DNA of 64,000 nt from Microbulbifer hydrolyticus (GCF_009931115.1 NZ_CP047491.1:1501501-1565500); one strand, 5' to 3'. Positions 9,236 through 19,248 are shown, counted from the first letter of the stretch. A program made the numbers and translations. Notes: generated from the letters alone by a model not told the origin.

Positions 9236-10333
9236 ATGCCATTGACCATGAACCCCCGGGTGCTGCTCTGTTTTTCGCTGCTGCTGGCGGCACTGCTTCT
9301 GGCCCTGCCGGCCTCAGCGCGGGTAATGCCGGATCTGTACGAAGTAAATGAAGCGGTACCCAGCCGCGGGACCACCGACCGCGCCGAGGCCACCAGACGC
9401 GGCCTGGAGCGAGTGTTTGTGCGCGTGACCGGCAACCAGAATGTGGGCAATGACCCCAAGCTGGCACCGGTGCTGAAGCAGGCCCAGAAGTACGTGCAGG
9501 GCTACCGCTACGACACGGAAGACAACCAGCTTTATCTGCAGCTGACCTTCGACCCCCAGGCGTTGAACGACCTGGTGCACAAGTTACAGTTACCCCTGTG
9601 GCCGAACAACCGTCCCGGCACGCTGGTGTGGATGGCGGTCGATACCCTGCAGGGGGGCCGCGATACCCTGCGCCAGGAAGATTATCCGGAGCTGTTTGGC
9701 CTGCTGGATGGCCTGGCGATGGAGCGTGGCTTGCCGCTGGACTTTCCGGTCATGGACCTCAATGACCAGCGCAACATGCCTCTGGGCGCCCTCTGGGCTC
9801 AGGATGAGAGTGCCGCGCAACGCGCCGGGGTCCGCTATCACCCGGATGCCACCCTGATGGGGCGCCTGCTGCAGACCTCCGGCCAGCGCTGGCAGGCCAA
9901 CTGGCTGCTGATTCACGGTGGCCGCAGCTATGCGTTTGACGCCAGCGGCGCTTCTCTGGAAGAAGTGGCCCTGCGCGGGGTCAATGAGGCGGCGAACCGG
10001 CTGGCCGAGCGCTATGCGGTACGCAGCGATGACGCCGGTGTGGCCAGTGCCGTGCTGGTCGAAATATCCGGCATCCGCAGTTTCGCCGACTACTCCAAAG
10101 CCACCGGTTATCTGCAGGGCCTGGCCCAGGTAAGCAGTGCGGATGTCCTGTCGGTAAATGGTGATCGCCTGACGCTGGCGCTTACCACCAGTACCCAGCT
10201 GGAGTCCCTGCGGGATGTACTGGCGCTGAACCGCAATCTGCAGCTGGCGAAAGACGAGGGGCTGGTGGACCTGACCGGTTACCGGGCTCCGCTCGGCAGT
10301 GCCCAGAATCCTCTGCGATACAGCTGGCAGTAA
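9236..10333 (+). CDS. DUF2066 domain protein, exported
   Basis: A 365-aa exported protein of unknown function. The chosen ATG (9236) opens a signal peptide (hydrophobic residues about 8-24, cleavage near ASA) and has AAGGGGA upstream; an in-frame upstream ATG at 9155 would add a poor N-terminus. The body includes the DUF2066 pattern: VRVTGNQNVGND, a YRYDTEDNQLYLQLTFD segment and a C-terminal repeat that computes like a bacterial OmpA/TolB-type fold, although this is not certain. It is 3 bp upstream of hda, an arrangement seen in many Pseudomonas relatives. Confidence 0.8.
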   Translation: MPLTMNPRVLLCFSLLLAALLLALPASARVMPDLYEVNEAVPSRGTTDRAEATRRGLERVFVRVTGNQNVGNDPKLAPVLKQAQKYVQGYRYDTEDNQLYLQLTFDPQALNDLVHKLQLPLWPNNRPGTLVWMAVDTLQGGRDTLRQEDYPELFGLLDGLAMERGLPLDFPVMDLNDQRNMPLGALWAQDESAAQRAGVRYHPDATLMGRLLQTSGQRWQANWLLIHGGRSYAFDASGASLEEVALRGVNEAANRLAERYAVRSDDAGVASAVLVEISGIRSFADYSKATGYLQGLAQVSSADVLSVNGDRLTLALTTSTQLESLRDVLALNRNLQLAKDEGLVDLTGYRAPLGSAQNPLRYSWQ

Positions 10334-10336
10334 CCC

Positions 10337-11071
10337 GTGTCTGATCGCAGTCAATCCGACGACGTACCACAGCAGCTCTCGCTGGGGGTTTCCCTGCGTG
10401 ACGACGCCACCTTCGCCAACTTTTTCCAGTCCCTCGACGATGGCAATCGCCAGGTTGTGGGACTACTGCAGGCGTTCGCCAGTGGCGACAATGCAGAGCA
10501 GGCCGTTTACCTGTGGGGGGAGCCCGGCAGTGGCGTTACCCATCTGCTGCAGGCGGTCTGCCAGGTTGCGGAAAGCGCCGGGCGCAGTTTCCAGTATCTG
10601 CCCCTGGCGGACCTGATCGAGGCGGAGCCGGAGGTGATCGTCGACGGCCTCGAATACCTGGACCTGGTGTGTATCGATGACCTCGACCTGATCGAGGGGC
10701 GCCCGCACTGGCAGACAGCCCTGTTCCACCTGTACAACCGTCTGCGCGATAGCGGCCGCCAGCTGATCCTGGGGGCGCGCAAGTCTCCCCGCGGACTGGC
10801 ACTGGATCTGGCAGACCTGCATTCGCGCTTGCAGTGGGGTCTCACTTTCCAGCTTCACCCGCTGAGTGATGCGGACAAGGTGGCGGCATTGCGCCAGCGC
10901 AGCCGGCTGCGTGGCTTTGATCTGCCGGAAGATGTGGCCCAGTACATTCTGCATCGCGCGCCGCGGGATACCCGTGCACTGTTCGCATGTCTGGAGCAAC
11001 TGGACCGCGCCTCGCTGCAGGCCCAGCGCAAGATCACCATTCCCTTCGTCAAACAGGTTCTCAATATCTGA
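10337..11071 (+). CDS. hda: Hda, regulatory inactivator of DnaA
   Basis: A 244-aa AAA+ protein related to DnaA. With the DNA-loaded beta clamp it stimulates ATP hydrolysis by DnaA after initiation. The N-terminus carries a clamp-binding type motif (QQLSLGVSL, near residues 7-15), then a Walker A-like GEPGSGVTH and Walker B-like VCIDDLD. The end lacks the DnaA DNA-binding domain, as expected for Hda. The start is GTG, 3 bp after the DUF2066 stop. Confidence 0.93.
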   Translation: MSDRSQSDDVPQQLSLGVSLRDDATFANFFQSLDDGNRQVVGLLQAFASGDNAEQAVYLWGEPGSGVTHLLQAVCQVAESAGRSFQYLPLADLIEAEPEVIVDGLEYLDLVCIDDLDLIEGRPHWQTALFHLYNRLRDSGRQLILGARKSPRGLALDLADLHSRLQWGLTFQLHPLSDADKVAALRQRSRLRGFDLPEDVAQYILHRAPRDTRALFACLEQLDRASLQAQRKITIPFVKQVLNI

Positions 11072-11089
11072 GTTCTGACTCTGCTTCTA

Positions 11090-11120
11090 CACCGCTTCCG
11101 GGGACCGTCCGGAAGCGGTG
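11090..11120 (+). terminator. Stable hairpin after hda
   Basis: A 12-bp perfect stem (CACCGCTTCCGG/CCGGAAGCGGTG) with a 7-nt loop lies 18 bp after the hda stop. No T-tract follows, so it may be a weak terminator or an mRNA 3' stabiliser. Confidence 0.45.
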
Positions 11121-11218
11121 AATTCCACTTCTGGCATTTACTTCTACACTGATAGCAACCGCGTGAATTTATCCGCCGCCGTGCCCGTGGTCGCGCCGGC
11201 CCACTGTGGAGAAGTCGT

Positions 11219-11746
11219 ATGCCTGGTATCTGCAGAATGTCTATTGTTGCCGCCCTGCTGGGCTGCATGGCGCTGTCCGCCAGCGCTGAAACCGTTGTCA
11301 GCGTGCTGAAACTGGACAGCAAAGGCGTGGGCGCCATGCTGGGCACCGTGACCATTACTGAAACCCCCTATGGCCTGGTGTTCAGGCCGAGGCTCAAGGG
11401 TTTGCCGAGGGGGCTGCACGGTTTTCACCTGCACGAAAACGGCAGCTGCCTGCCGGCGATGAAAGACGGGAAAATGGTGCCGGGGTTGGCAGCCGGGAGT
11501 CACTATGACCCGAAAAAAACTGGCCGCCACGGTATGCCCTGGGGCGATGGCCACCTCGGTGACCTGCCGGCACTTTATGTCGACGCCGATGGCCAGGCCT
11601 ATGAACCGGTACTGGCCCCGCGGGTGAAGCTCTCCGACCTGAAAGGCCGCGCGCTCATGGTGCACGCCGGCGGTGACAACTACTCGGACATGCCCAGTCC
11701 ACTCGGTGGCGGCGGTGCCCGTATTGCCTGTGGTGTGATTCAATAA
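11219..11746 (+). CDS. sodC: Periplasmic Cu,Zn superoxide dismutase
   Basis: A 175-aa enzyme that dismutates superoxide in the periplasm. A signal peptide (cleavage near SASA) precedes the mature chain. Metal-ligand segments are visible: [10 protein letters not shown] with Cu-ligand His, [12 protein letters not shown] and the [11 protein letters not shown] Zn-site region, and [12 protein letters not shown]. The C-terminal [11 protein letters not shown] supplies the disulfide Cys. GGAGAAG precedes the ATG. Its 3' end overlaps by 7 bp the convergent catalase-like gene, placing two peroxide/superoxide functions side by side. Confidence 0.95.
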   Translation: MPGICRMSIVAALLGCMALSASAETVVSVLKLDSKGVGAMLGTVTITETPYGLVFRPRLKGLPRGLHGFHLHENGSCLPAMKDGKMVPGLAAGSHYDPKKTGRHGMPWGDGHLGDLPALYVDADGQAYEPVLAPRVKLSDLKGRALMVHAGGDNYSDMPSPLGGGGARIACGVIQ

Positions 11747-13110
11747 CCGGCGTCCCGCTCCGCCAGAATTTCGCCGTAGTCCCCGGTACATTGGCTGCTG
11801 GCGGCACTGCCGTCCAGTGGGCGGAAGAAGCCGTCGAAGCAGCGTGGCAGCGGCCAGGTGGGTTTGTGGATATTCAGCCCCTGTTGTGGCGTGCAGGGCT
11901 CGTCTGCACCCGGTACACACCAGTTGGCCGGTTCCCGCACCGGTGCGCTGTTTTGGTGGTGGCGGAATTCCGACACCGCGTGGTACACCAGGCGGCGCGC
12001 GCGATTCAGGCTGCCGACGGGCTCCCATTGGCCCACCCCGCGCCAGGGGTTCATCGACAGGTTTTCACAAAACTCCTGCTGGGCTTCGCCAGTAAAGGTT
12101 TGCGGGGGAATATGGATGCGCGCAACCGGCACGAATGGCGCCGCGTCCTCATCCCAGATCACCGTGGCGTCGTCCAGCGGCATTTCCTTTTCTGACGCAT
12201 CCGCTGGTCGCGGCTGCAGCATAAACTCAAAACACGCCGAGCCGGCTTGCAAGGTATCCGCCATTTGCCGGGTGAGAAAATCATCCGCGGTTTTGTCGAC
12301 CGATGTGGTGTAGTCGGCAGCAGGGCAGGGGCGGCTGGAAAACTTGACCGTGGTGTCGCCGAGGCGATACGGCAACATGGAAAAATACTGTTCGGCGAGG
12401 GGCGTCTCGATTGTTGACGACACCGTCTGATAGGCACGGAACATTTCTTTCAGGTGCAGGCGCGGTGGCCACAGGTTGATAAACCAGCCTTTCCGATCCA
12501 GCTTTGCCAGGTGCTGCATGTTTTCCGCGTAATCGAAAATATTACGGTTAAAGAACGCCGGAGTGTTGGTCATGATGAAGTCCTGATTTACAGCATCAGG
12601 ACTGACATCGCCGCCCAGTTCCGGTGCGATGACCGCGCCCTCCGCACCCAGGAGCTTCACCGCCATTCCCCGTGCATCGCCCTTGCCATCTGGCTGTACC
12701 AGCATGTCGCCATTGGAAAAGCGGATCCATGCCTGGTAGCTATGCCCGGGTGTGGCAAACACACTGTGCTGGAACTGCTCCGGGATATCGCCGTTTACTT
12801 CAAACTCCGCGCGCAGGCACCCGGTCGCCTTGGCGTGGGCATCGCGGCGGTAATGCTCTCCATACTTCGGGCTGTTGTGCTGGTGCGCGACCCTGGAGAT
12901 TTCACGGGCTGATTCAATCGCCGAGACAATCGCGTTGCGCTCCGCGGGCGAAATTTCCATTGCGAGCTGTTCGATGCTGGCATCCACCGAGCGGGCGATA
13001 TCCGCTTGGTCGCGCGAATGGGAATCGGCTGCCTGTGCTTGCGTCGTGCCGAGAATGGCGGCAAGCAACAGAGCAATGCGGAAGGGGAGTTTCGTGTTCG
13101 CCCGGCTCAT
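11740..13110 (-). CDS. Catalase-family (y4iL-like) heme protein, exported
   Basis: A 456-aa exported protein related to catalase. A signal peptide (cleavage near AQA) precedes the catalase-type core: [30 protein letters not shown] and the C-terminal [20 protein letters not shown] with [13 protein letters not shown]. It lacks obvious full-length catalase NADPH domains and belongs with smaller catalase-like proteins whose substrate is uncertain. GGGAGGA precedes the start. Its ATG overlaps the stop of the upstream di-heme cytochrome gene by 4 bp, so the two are translationally coupled and probably work together. Confidence 0.8.
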   Translation of the reverse strand: MSRANTKLPFRIALLLAAILGTTQAQAADSHSRDQADIARSVDASIEQLAMEISPAERNAIVSAIESAREISRVAHQHNSPKYGEHYRRDAHAKATGCLRAEFEVNGDIPEQFQHSVFATPGHSYQAWIRFSNGDMLVQPDGKGDARGMAVKLLGAEGAVIAPELGGDVSPDAVNQDFIMTNTPAFFNRNIFDYAENMQHLAKLDRKGWFINLWPPRLHLKEMFRAYQTVSSTIETPLAEQYFSMLPYRLGDTTVKFSSRPCPAADYTTSVDKTADDFLTRQMADTLQAGSACFEFMLQPRPADASEKEMPLDDATVIWDEDAAPFVPVARIHIPPQTFTGEAQQEFCENLSMNPWRGVGQWEPVGSLNRARRLVYHAVSEFRHHQNSAPVREPANWCVPGADEPCTPQQGLNIHKPTWPLPRCFDGFFRPLDGSAASSQCTGDYGEILAERDAGY

Positions 13111-15134
13111 TGGGATTCCTCCCGCGAAGCAAGTTGCGAAGCGGTCGCGTGTTGGAACTGGTTGCAGGCCTGTTCACCAATGGCGCTTTCGGGGGCTTGC
13201 GGGTACCGGGCCCAGTTTTGCGGGTCGCCGCCGAGGGCTTCGGAAAAGTCCGGGTTGCCCATCACCTTGATATATTCGATCAGCGCCATGCGCTCGACCT
13301 CGCTGAGGCGCTCGCCAATGCGTCCATCCACATCGGCGTCAGTAAACAGGTGACCGGAGTTGCTGTTGCCGGTTTGGCTGGTGTCGAACTCGAAATTCCC
13401 CGGGCGCATATCGGTTACATACCCGAGCTTTACCGGGTTGTATTCGCGGTGACCCACGCCGAAGCGTACCGGGCGTGCTTCCAGCGGCGACAGGAGGTCG
13501 TAAATGGTGGGCACGGAACCATTGTGCAGGAAGGGCGGGGTAGCCCAGACCCCGTGCAGCGGGCGAGCCTTGTAAGCGGGCTTGCTGACGATACGGAAGG
13601 GCACATTGAGCCCGTCGTAATCGGCGATGCCATTGTTGTCGCTGGAGATATCACTGTTCTCGTAGAGAACCGGCACCAGCTTGTTTAGCAGCAGTTGCAG
13701 GCCGTCACCGGCATTGACCCGGCGACGCTCGGCGTCATTGGGATCGTCGGGATTTCTTGCGACCAGCGGACCGGGGTCGAACGTGTGGTTGACGAAGTTC
13801 TTGGCTGCGGTGGGGTCGGTGCCGATCACGCTGATATCAATCCACGGAACGGCCCACATGGACTCGCGCCAGTCTTCGCGCACCGGACGGTTGTCTTCGT
13901 CGTAGGATATCTGCCCGGACATGTCCCATTGCCAGTTGATGTCGCGCTGGTTGTCCGGGTTGTCGCCGGGACCGGCGGCAACCCGCCAGGCATAGGGTTT
14001 GGACTCATGGGGACCGTGGCAATGGGCACACTGGTCGGCGAACAGGTCTTTGCCCCGGCGCGCCTGCGCTATATCGATTTTACCCAGTACCTCTTCCGGC
14101 CATTTCGGCGGTCGCAGTTTGCGCAGTGTGGTCTCAATACACTGCATGCCTTCGACATTGATCGTGGACTGGCCGAACTCCCCCTCCGGCAGCAGCTCGC
14201 CATTCTCGTCCACCAGTTTGACCGGCGCCATCACGCCCAGGCTCTCGCCCACGTTGCGCGCCATCGCCTGGTTGGTGAAGCCGGTGTACTGTACCCAGTC
14301 GAAACGCCAGATATCCCATAGGAATGGGTAGCTCACCGGTGCATCGGCTTTTTTGTAGTTCTCCTCGATTCCCAGGTTGTAGCCGAACACGACGTTGCCG
14401 ATACGGCCCACCGCATCGGTGCGGCCGCGGCCTTCTGTGGTAGGAAAGTTGTCACCGTTTCCGGGGCCTTTCGCAAACGTAAAAAAGCGCTCGCGGAAAG
14501 CGGCGAAGTCCTGCTTCAGTTGCTCGCGCTGTTGCGGATCCTCGCCGGCGATGGCATCCGCAAAACGATCCCATTTGAGCGGGTTGAAGCGCATTTCAAA
14601 CGTGCTTGCACCTACGGAGTGAATGAATTCCCCCGGGGCGCCGGTCGACATACCGTGAATGGCCTGACCGCCGTCCACGCGCAGCGCTACGCCGTTGTAA
14701 TGCAGCTCGCCGGTATGGCACAGGGCACAGCCGAGGTCCAGGCGAACGGAGTCATCTTCCGGATTTATATGCCGGGTCATGCCAACCGGGTGAACCCCGG
14801 TATTTGCCTGCTGTTCTTGGTCGGGATCCACAATAAAGCCCCAGCCGCGCATGTTTTCCGGGCTGGCGAGCTTCTCTGTGGAAAAGGGAAGCTCCATTGC
14901 CTCCAGCCATTTGTAGTGCAGCCCCTGCAGCTCGGTGCCCTGGGGCGTGTTGTAGAACCGCTGGCGATCTTCCTCCGTCCAGCCCTGATCCAGATAGCGA
15001 ACCTCGGTAATCTGCTCTTTGACGGTATTTGGCTCAAAGAACTTGTGCGCGAGCGAGCAGCCGGTCAGTGTGAGCGAGGAGGAGGCGAGAACGGCAATGG
15101 ATGTTCGCAGGGCGCGAAAGTAGGGGGCCTTCAT
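13107..15134 (-). CDS. Di-heme cytochrome c, RoxA/MauG-type peroxidase family, lipoprotein
   Basis: A 675-aa protein with a lipoprotein signal peptide (lipobox LTGC). The start is the ATG at 15134 that opens this signal; an in-frame upstream GTG (15185) is not needed. Two CXXCH heme sites are present, CALCH near residue 136 and CAHCH near 368. The C-terminal PLHGVWATPPFLHNGSVPTIYDLL is typical of di-heme peroxidases. Size and heme spacing recall RoxA/RoxB rubber oxygenases, but activity cannot be assigned. It is co-transcribed with the catalase-like gene. Confidence 0.8.
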   Translation of the reverse strand: MKAPYFRALRTSIAVLASSSLTLTGCSLAHKFFEPNTVKEQITEVRYLDQGWTEEDRQRFYNTPQGTELQGLHYKWLEAMELPFSTEKLASPENMRGWGFIVDPDQEQQANTGVHPVGMTRHINPEDDSVRLDLGCALCHTGELHYNGVALRVDGGQAIHGMSTGAPGEFIHSVGASTFEMRFNPLKWDRFADAIAGEDPQQREQLKQDFAAFRERFFTFAKGPGNGDNFPTTEGRGRTDAVGRIGNVVFGYNLGIEENYKKADAPVSYPFLWDIWRFDWVQYTGFTNQAMARNVGESLGVMAPVKLVDENGELLPEGEFGQSTINVEGMQCIETTLRKLRPPKWPEEVLGKIDIAQARRGKDLFADQCAHCHGPHESKPYAWRVAAGPGDNPDNQRDINWQWDMSGQISYDEDNRPVREDWRESMWAVPWIDISVIGTDPTAAKNFVNHTFDPGPLVARNPDDPNDAERRRVNAGDGLQLLLNKLVPVLYENSDISSDNNGIADYDGLNVPFRIVSKPAYKARPLHGVWATPPFLHNGSVPTIYDLLSPLEARPVRFGVGHREYNPVKLGYVTDMRPGNFEFDTSQTGNSNSGHLFTDADVDGRIGERLSEVERMALIEYIKVMGNPDFSEALGGDPQNWARYPQAPESAIGEQACNQFQHATASQLASREESQ

Positions 15135-15240
15135 TGATGGGACTTCCGTTGTTTCTGGGTTTTTGTTTTGATTTTTTATTCTCACACGGCTCCGCCGCGA
15201 TGATTTTCGTGCTTATTGTAATTTGCAGGGCCATAAAGAA

Positions 15241-15266
15241 AAAGCCAGGGCATTGGCCCTGGCTTT
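15241..15266 (-). terminator. Terminator after the DUF885 gene
   Basis: AAAGCCAGGG pairs with CCCTGGCTTT around a short loop, with a T-rich tract on the minus strand. It lies 30 bp past the stop of the 15296-17197 gene. Confidence 0.8.
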
Positions 15267-15295
15267 AACGTGCTGGTACGGAGAGGAAAGAAGAA

Positions 15296-17197
15296 TCAGT
15301 CCGCTGACTTTTTCTTTGCTACCCACTCGTCAACCAGTTCTTCCAGTACGTTCAACGGCACCGCGCCATTGGCCAGTACCACGTCGTGAAATTCACGAAT
15401 GTCGAACTTGTCGCCCAATTCCTCTTTTGCGCCCTCACGCAGCTCGACAATTTTCATCATGCCGATCTTGTATGCGGTCGCCTGGCCGGGCATTACGATG
15501 TAGCGCTCAATGGCCTTGACTACATCCCCCTGCGGGTTGGGGCTGTTTTCTGCAAGCCAGTCGATGGTCTCTTCGCGGGTCCACTTCTTGCTGTGCATAC
15601 CGGTGTCTACCACCAGGCGGCAGGCACGCCACAGTTCCATCGCCAGGCGACCGAAGTCGGAATAAGGGTCCTGGTAGAAACCGATTTCCTTGGGCACCAG
15701 CTCGGAGTACAGGCCCCAGCCTTCGGTGTATGCGGTGTAGCCACCGAACTTGCGGAAGCTGGGCACGTTTTCCAGCTCCTGCATGATGGAGAGCTGCATA
15801 TGGTGGCCCGGAATACCCTCGTGGTAAGCGAGTGCTTCCATCTGGTAGGTGGGCATGCTGCTCATCTTGTACAGGTTGGCGTAGTAGATACCGGGGCGTG
15901 AGCCGTCCGGCGCCGGGCGCTGGTAGAAGGCCTTGCCCGCGGATTTCTCGCGGAAGGGCTCCACGGCCTTGACCACCAGATCGGCCTTGGGCTTGGTGAT
16001 AAACAGCTCGTCCAGGCGGCCCTTCATGGTGTCGATGATGGCAGTGGCTTCTTTCAGGTAGCGCTGCTTGCCTTCCTCGGTTTCCGGGTAATAGAACTGC
16101 TTGTCGGTGCGCATGAACTCAAAGAATTCCTGCAGGTTACCGTCGAAGTTTACCTTCTTCATGATCGCGCGCATTTCGTCGTGGATGCGCTTCACCTCGT
16201 CCAGACCCACCTGGTGAATTTCTTCGGCAGTCATGTCGGTGGTGGTGTAAACGTTCAGGCGGTGCTGGTAGAACTCGTCACCGTCAGGCAGCTTCCAGGC
16301 GCCGTCATCGGTGGTGGCTTTTTTCTCCAGCTCGCCCAGGTAGCCGATGAGCTTTTCATAGGCAGGTTTGACGTTCTCCAGCATCGCAGTCTTGGCGCTC
16401 TCGATCAGCGCGGACTTTTCGTCATCACTGATGCTGAGTTTGTCGACTTTGCCTTTGAAGTCGGCAAACAGTGTGCTGTCTTTACCGTCGTCGTAGGGCG
16501 CACCGGTGATCAGGTTCTTGCCATCGCTGATCACGTACGGGAATACGAACTTGGGCACGATAACGCCTTTGTCCGCGCGCTCCTGCAGGTTTTCGATCAG
16601 CTGGTCGAAGTGGGCGGGCAGGGCATTCAAGCGGGAGATATACGCCTCGGCATCGGAGACGTCATCTACGCGGTGCTGGTTGATCAGCAGGGAGGCAACG
16701 CTGGTGTGCCCGGCGTACATCTGGTTCACCGGGTAGGTGTGCAACCGCCATTTCCAGCCGTCGATGTCCTGCTCCAGGTTGCGGATGGCCAGTTCCAGCG
16801 ACAGGCGGGTGGCGTCGTCCAATTGATCTGGATCGATTTCTTTCAATGCTGCCAGCTGGCGCTTGTTGATCTCGTAGGTTTCCTTGGCGAATTCCGGGGA
16901 AATGTCATCCCACTTGCCGTAATCCTCCTTGATGCCAAGAAACGTCTTGAATTCCGGGCTGCGCTGGACGTGGGTCTGAAACTGCTCTTCGAAAAGCGCG
17001 TTGGTCTTGGCAATCACTTCCGCGTTGCCCTGGGAGGCTTCCGCGGTGTCCTGTGCCGGGGTGCCGGCGCCAGCCTGTTGGGCGCTTTCGTTCGCGGCGG
17101 GGGCCTGCTGCTTTTCGGCGGGTTTCTGTTCCCGGTCGCATCCTGTCATGGCCAGGGTGCTTATGGCAGCGGCCAGCAGGGTAATCTTCAGCTTCAT
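15296..17197 (-). CDS. DUF885 family lipoprotein (putative metallopeptidase)
   Basis: A 633-aa lipoprotein (lipobox MTGC near residue 19) with an Ala/Gln-rich linker up to about residue 55 and a large DUF885 domain. The motif HEGIPGHH near residue 456 is the family's HExxxGHxxQ-like metal site, followed downstream by EGWGLYSE. Such proteins are thought to be zinc carboxypeptidase-like enzymes; the substrate is unknown. A second copy of the family lies at 49576-51453 with the same motif order. It has its own terminator. Confidence 0.85.
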   Translation of the reverse strand: MKLKITLLAAAISTLAMTGCDREQKPAEKQQAPAANESAQQAGAGTPAQDTAEASQGNAEVIAKTNALFEEQFQTHVQRSPEFKTFLGIKEDYGKWDDISPEFAKETYEINKRQLAALKEIDPDQLDDATRLSLELAIRNLEQDIDGWKWRLHTYPVNQMYAGHTSVASLLINQHRVDDVSDAEAYISRLNALPAHFDQLIENLQERADKGVIVPKFVFPYVISDGKNLITGAPYDDGKDSTLFADFKGKVDKLSISDDEKSALIESAKTAMLENVKPAYEKLIGYLGELEKKATTDDGAWKLPDGDEFYQHRLNVYTTTDMTAEEIHQVGLDEVKRIHDEMRAIMKKVNFDGNLQEFFEFMRTDKQFYYPETEEGKQRYLKEATAIIDTMKGRLDELFITKPKADLVVKAVEPFREKSAGKAFYQRPAPDGSRPGIYYANLYKMSSMPTYQMEALAYHEGIPGHHMQLSIMQELENVPSFRKFGGYTAYTEGWGLYSELVPKEIGFYQDPYSDFGRLAMELWRACRLVVDTGMHSKKWTREETIDWLAENSPNPQGDVVKAIERYIVMPGQATAYKIGMMKIVELREGAKEELGDKFDIREFHDVVLANGAVPLNVLEELVDEWVAKKKSAD

Positions 17198-17350
17198 ATT
17201 GTGTTCTCAGCTTTTGATGGAAAGTTACTGATGGAAAGATATGGTTCAGCGGTCAGTGTTGTAACCATAACCGGGAGATGATGCAAATTCCGTGCATTTG
17301 TGCCAATTGGCGGGGAATGAGGGCAATGCAGAAAATACCCGCATAAAAAA

Positions 17351-17370
17351 AGCGGGCCAGAGGCCCGCCT
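17351..17370 (-). terminator. Terminator after sodB
   Basis: GGCGGGCC/GGCCCGC-type stem with a 3-nt loop, followed on the minus strand by seven T residues. It lies 34 bp past the sodB stop. Confidence 0.85.
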
Positions 17371-17403
17371 TTTCGCGTTTGGTGACGCTTGCCCGATTTT
17401 TGA

Positions 17404-17985
17404 TCAGGCGAAGTTCTGGTTCACGAACTCCCAGTTGAGCAGTGCCCAGAACGCTTCCATGTACTTCGGACGCGCATTGCGGTAATCGATGTAGTAGGCG
17501 TGTTCCCAAACGTCGCAGGTCAGCAGCGGAGTGACGCTGTCGTCGGTCAGCGGGGTTTCGGCATTGGAGGTGTTCACGATAGCAACGGAACCGTCGGATT
17601 TCTTCACCAGCCAGGTCCAGCCGGAACCGAAGTTGTTGACTGCGCTCGCAGTGAACTCTTCCTTGAACTTGTCGAAGGAACCGAAAGCGGCGTTGATGGC
17701 ATCGGCTACGGCACCGGTCGCGGCGCCACCGCCGTTCGGGCTCAGGCAGTTCCAGTAGAACGTGTGGTTCCAGATCTGGGCCGCGTTATTGAAAACACCG
17801 CCAGAGGAAGACTTGATGACTTCTTCCAGGCTCTTGTCGGCATCCGGAGTGCCGTCCAGCAGGCCGTTCAGCTTGTCGACGTACGTCTTGTGGTGCTTGC
17901 CGTAGTGGTACTCCAGGGTCTCCTGAGAGATGTGCGGCTGCAGTGCATCCATAGCATAGGGAAGTTCGGGGAGAACATGTGCCAT
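17404..17985 (-). CDS. sodB: Iron superoxide dismutase
   Basis: A 193-aa cytoplasmic superoxide dismutase. Metal-ligand and active-site segments are HYGKHHKTYVDKLN, WNHTFYWNCLSPNGGG and DVWEHAYYIDYRNARPKY. The FWALLNWEFVNQNF end and the NGGG/FGSGWTWL segments fit the iron type. AAGGA lies upstream of the ATG. It has a strong terminator and a divergent upstream region of 319 bp that contains a Fur-like site. Confidence 0.95.
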   Translation of the reverse strand: MAHVLPELPYAMDALQPHISQETLEYHYGKHHKTYVDKLNGLLDGTPDADKSLEEVIKSSSGGVFNNAAQIWNHTFYWNCLSPNGGGAATGAVADAINAAFGSFDKFKEEFTASAVNNFGSGWTWLVKKSDGSVAIVNTSNAETPLTDDSVTPLLTCDVWEHAYYIDYRNARPKYMEAFWALLNWEFVNQNFA

Positions 17986-18150
17986 GTGTCAATCCTTCCT
18001 TTTCCGGGACCTGCTCCGACCCAAGAACGGTAGCAGGTCAGTTATTGGTGGCACGCATTCTACACCCGCTTGATGTCATTATTAAGCCACTGGACAGGCC
18101 AAAAACGCGCTGATTGTGGCAAGGTTCGGCGCGACCTCCGGTCATTTTGC

Positions 18151-18169
18151 GCGAATGATTATCAATGAC
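18151..18169. promoter_or_regulatory. Possible Fur box in the sodB upstream region
   Basis: GCGAATGATTATCAATGAC matches 13 of 19 positions of the Fur consensus GATAATGATAATCATTATC. It lies 166 bp upstream of the sodB start in the divergent region. The rest of this 319-bp gap (17986-18304) shows no gene. Iron regulation of FeSOD is known in other bacteria; this site is a guess from similarity. Confidence 0.35.
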
Positions 18170-18304
18170 GGACCGGTCTGTGCGTATTGGTGTCCTATTC
18201 TGATAACTGAACCCGGTTACTTTTTCGTCAATTTTTGGTATAACTGCCGCAGTTTTCATCCGTACTTTCCGGTCAATACGACCGAGCCAACGCAGGACAA
18301 CAGC

Positions 18305-19063
18305 ATGCAACGCAGAGAGCCCACATTTGATGGCAGCAGCTCATCCTCTATGGACCCTCAGATCCCCAACGGCCCGGCCGGTGGCAGGCAGCGCTATAAC
18401 GCGCCGCAGCCCACTGCAGCGGCGCCGGCCGAAGAGTCATCTTCCGGTGGTGGTTCTTCATTCCTCGCTATCGTCGCATTGTTGCTGGCACTGGCGGGGC
18501 TCGGCGGGGCTGGGTTCCTGTACAACCAGTGGCAGCAGACCAGGGTCGAGCTGGTCGACGCCGAAGCGCGCATCGTGCAGCTGGAAAAGCGCTTTGAAAT
18601 GTCCGGAGAAGAGTCCGCGGCCTCTGTTGAAGTGCTTAACGCCAAGGTGAAGGAGAATGCCTCGGAGATCCGCAAGCTCTGGGGTGTGTCCTACGATACC
18701 AACCGCAAGGGTATCGCGGCGAACACGGCCACCGCTGCTTCCACCAAGAAGCAGGTGGATGCTCTGTCCAAGAAAGTCAGCGGTTTTGAAAGCAGCCTGA
18801 AGAAAGTGGCGGCGCTCGAGAGCGAAATCACCAAGCTGAAAGAGTCCACCGTAAGCGCCTCCCGCGACACCAAAGACAAGGTGGCAAGCCTGGAGCGCCA
18901 GCTGTCTTCGGTGCGTGCGGACCTTACCGCCCGTGTTGGTGCCAACGAGGAAGCGGTCCAGTCCATCGACAGCTACCGCCGCACCGTCAACAAGGACCTG
19001 GTACAGCTGCGCGATGCCATTCGCAGCCTGCAGTCCAGCTCCAGCACCGCGTCTGCGCCCTAA
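18305..19063 (+). CDS. Membrane-anchored coiled-coil protein
   Basis: A 252-aa protein of unknown function. The start at 18305 has AGGA 9 nt upstream; a longer in-frame extension is not supported. It has a Ser/Gly/Pro/Gln-rich cytoplasmic N-terminus (about 1-55), one TM helix (about 56-80) and a long heptad-rich periplasmic coiled coil (about 85-245). The layout resembles proteins that organise envelope complexes. It stands between sodB and fumarase, with no clear operon partner. Confidence 0.75.
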   Translation: MQRREPTFDGSSSSSMDPQIPNGPAGGRQRYNAPQPTAAAPAEESSSGGGSSFLAIVALLLALAGLGGAGFLYNQWQQTRVELVDAEARIVQLEKRFEMSGEESAASVEVLNAKVKENASEIRKLWGVSYDTNRKGIAANTATAASTKKQVDALSKKVSGFESSLKKVAALESEITKLKESTVSASRDTKDKVASLERQLSSVRADLTARVGANEEAVQSIDSYRRTVNKDLVQLRDAIRSLQSSSSTASAP

Positions 19064-19248
19064 CCCGGGGCAGGGATACGGTCTGAACAGGGTTGGCGAC
19101 GGGGAAACCCGTCGCTAACCATTCTCATTTTCAATTTCCTCGCCCGCGGATGCGGCTTCTTCCCCGCCTTTACTTCGTCCTATCCAACACCTGCACATAA
19201 TTCGTGTAAAATCGCCGCCTTCGAGACGAGAGACAACCGGAGCCGGCA

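Noticed and set aside
15135-15185. Longer GTG start for the di-heme cytochrome
   Set aside because: The lipoprotein signal begins at ATG 15134; the extension is Asn/Lys-rich and has no ribosome site.
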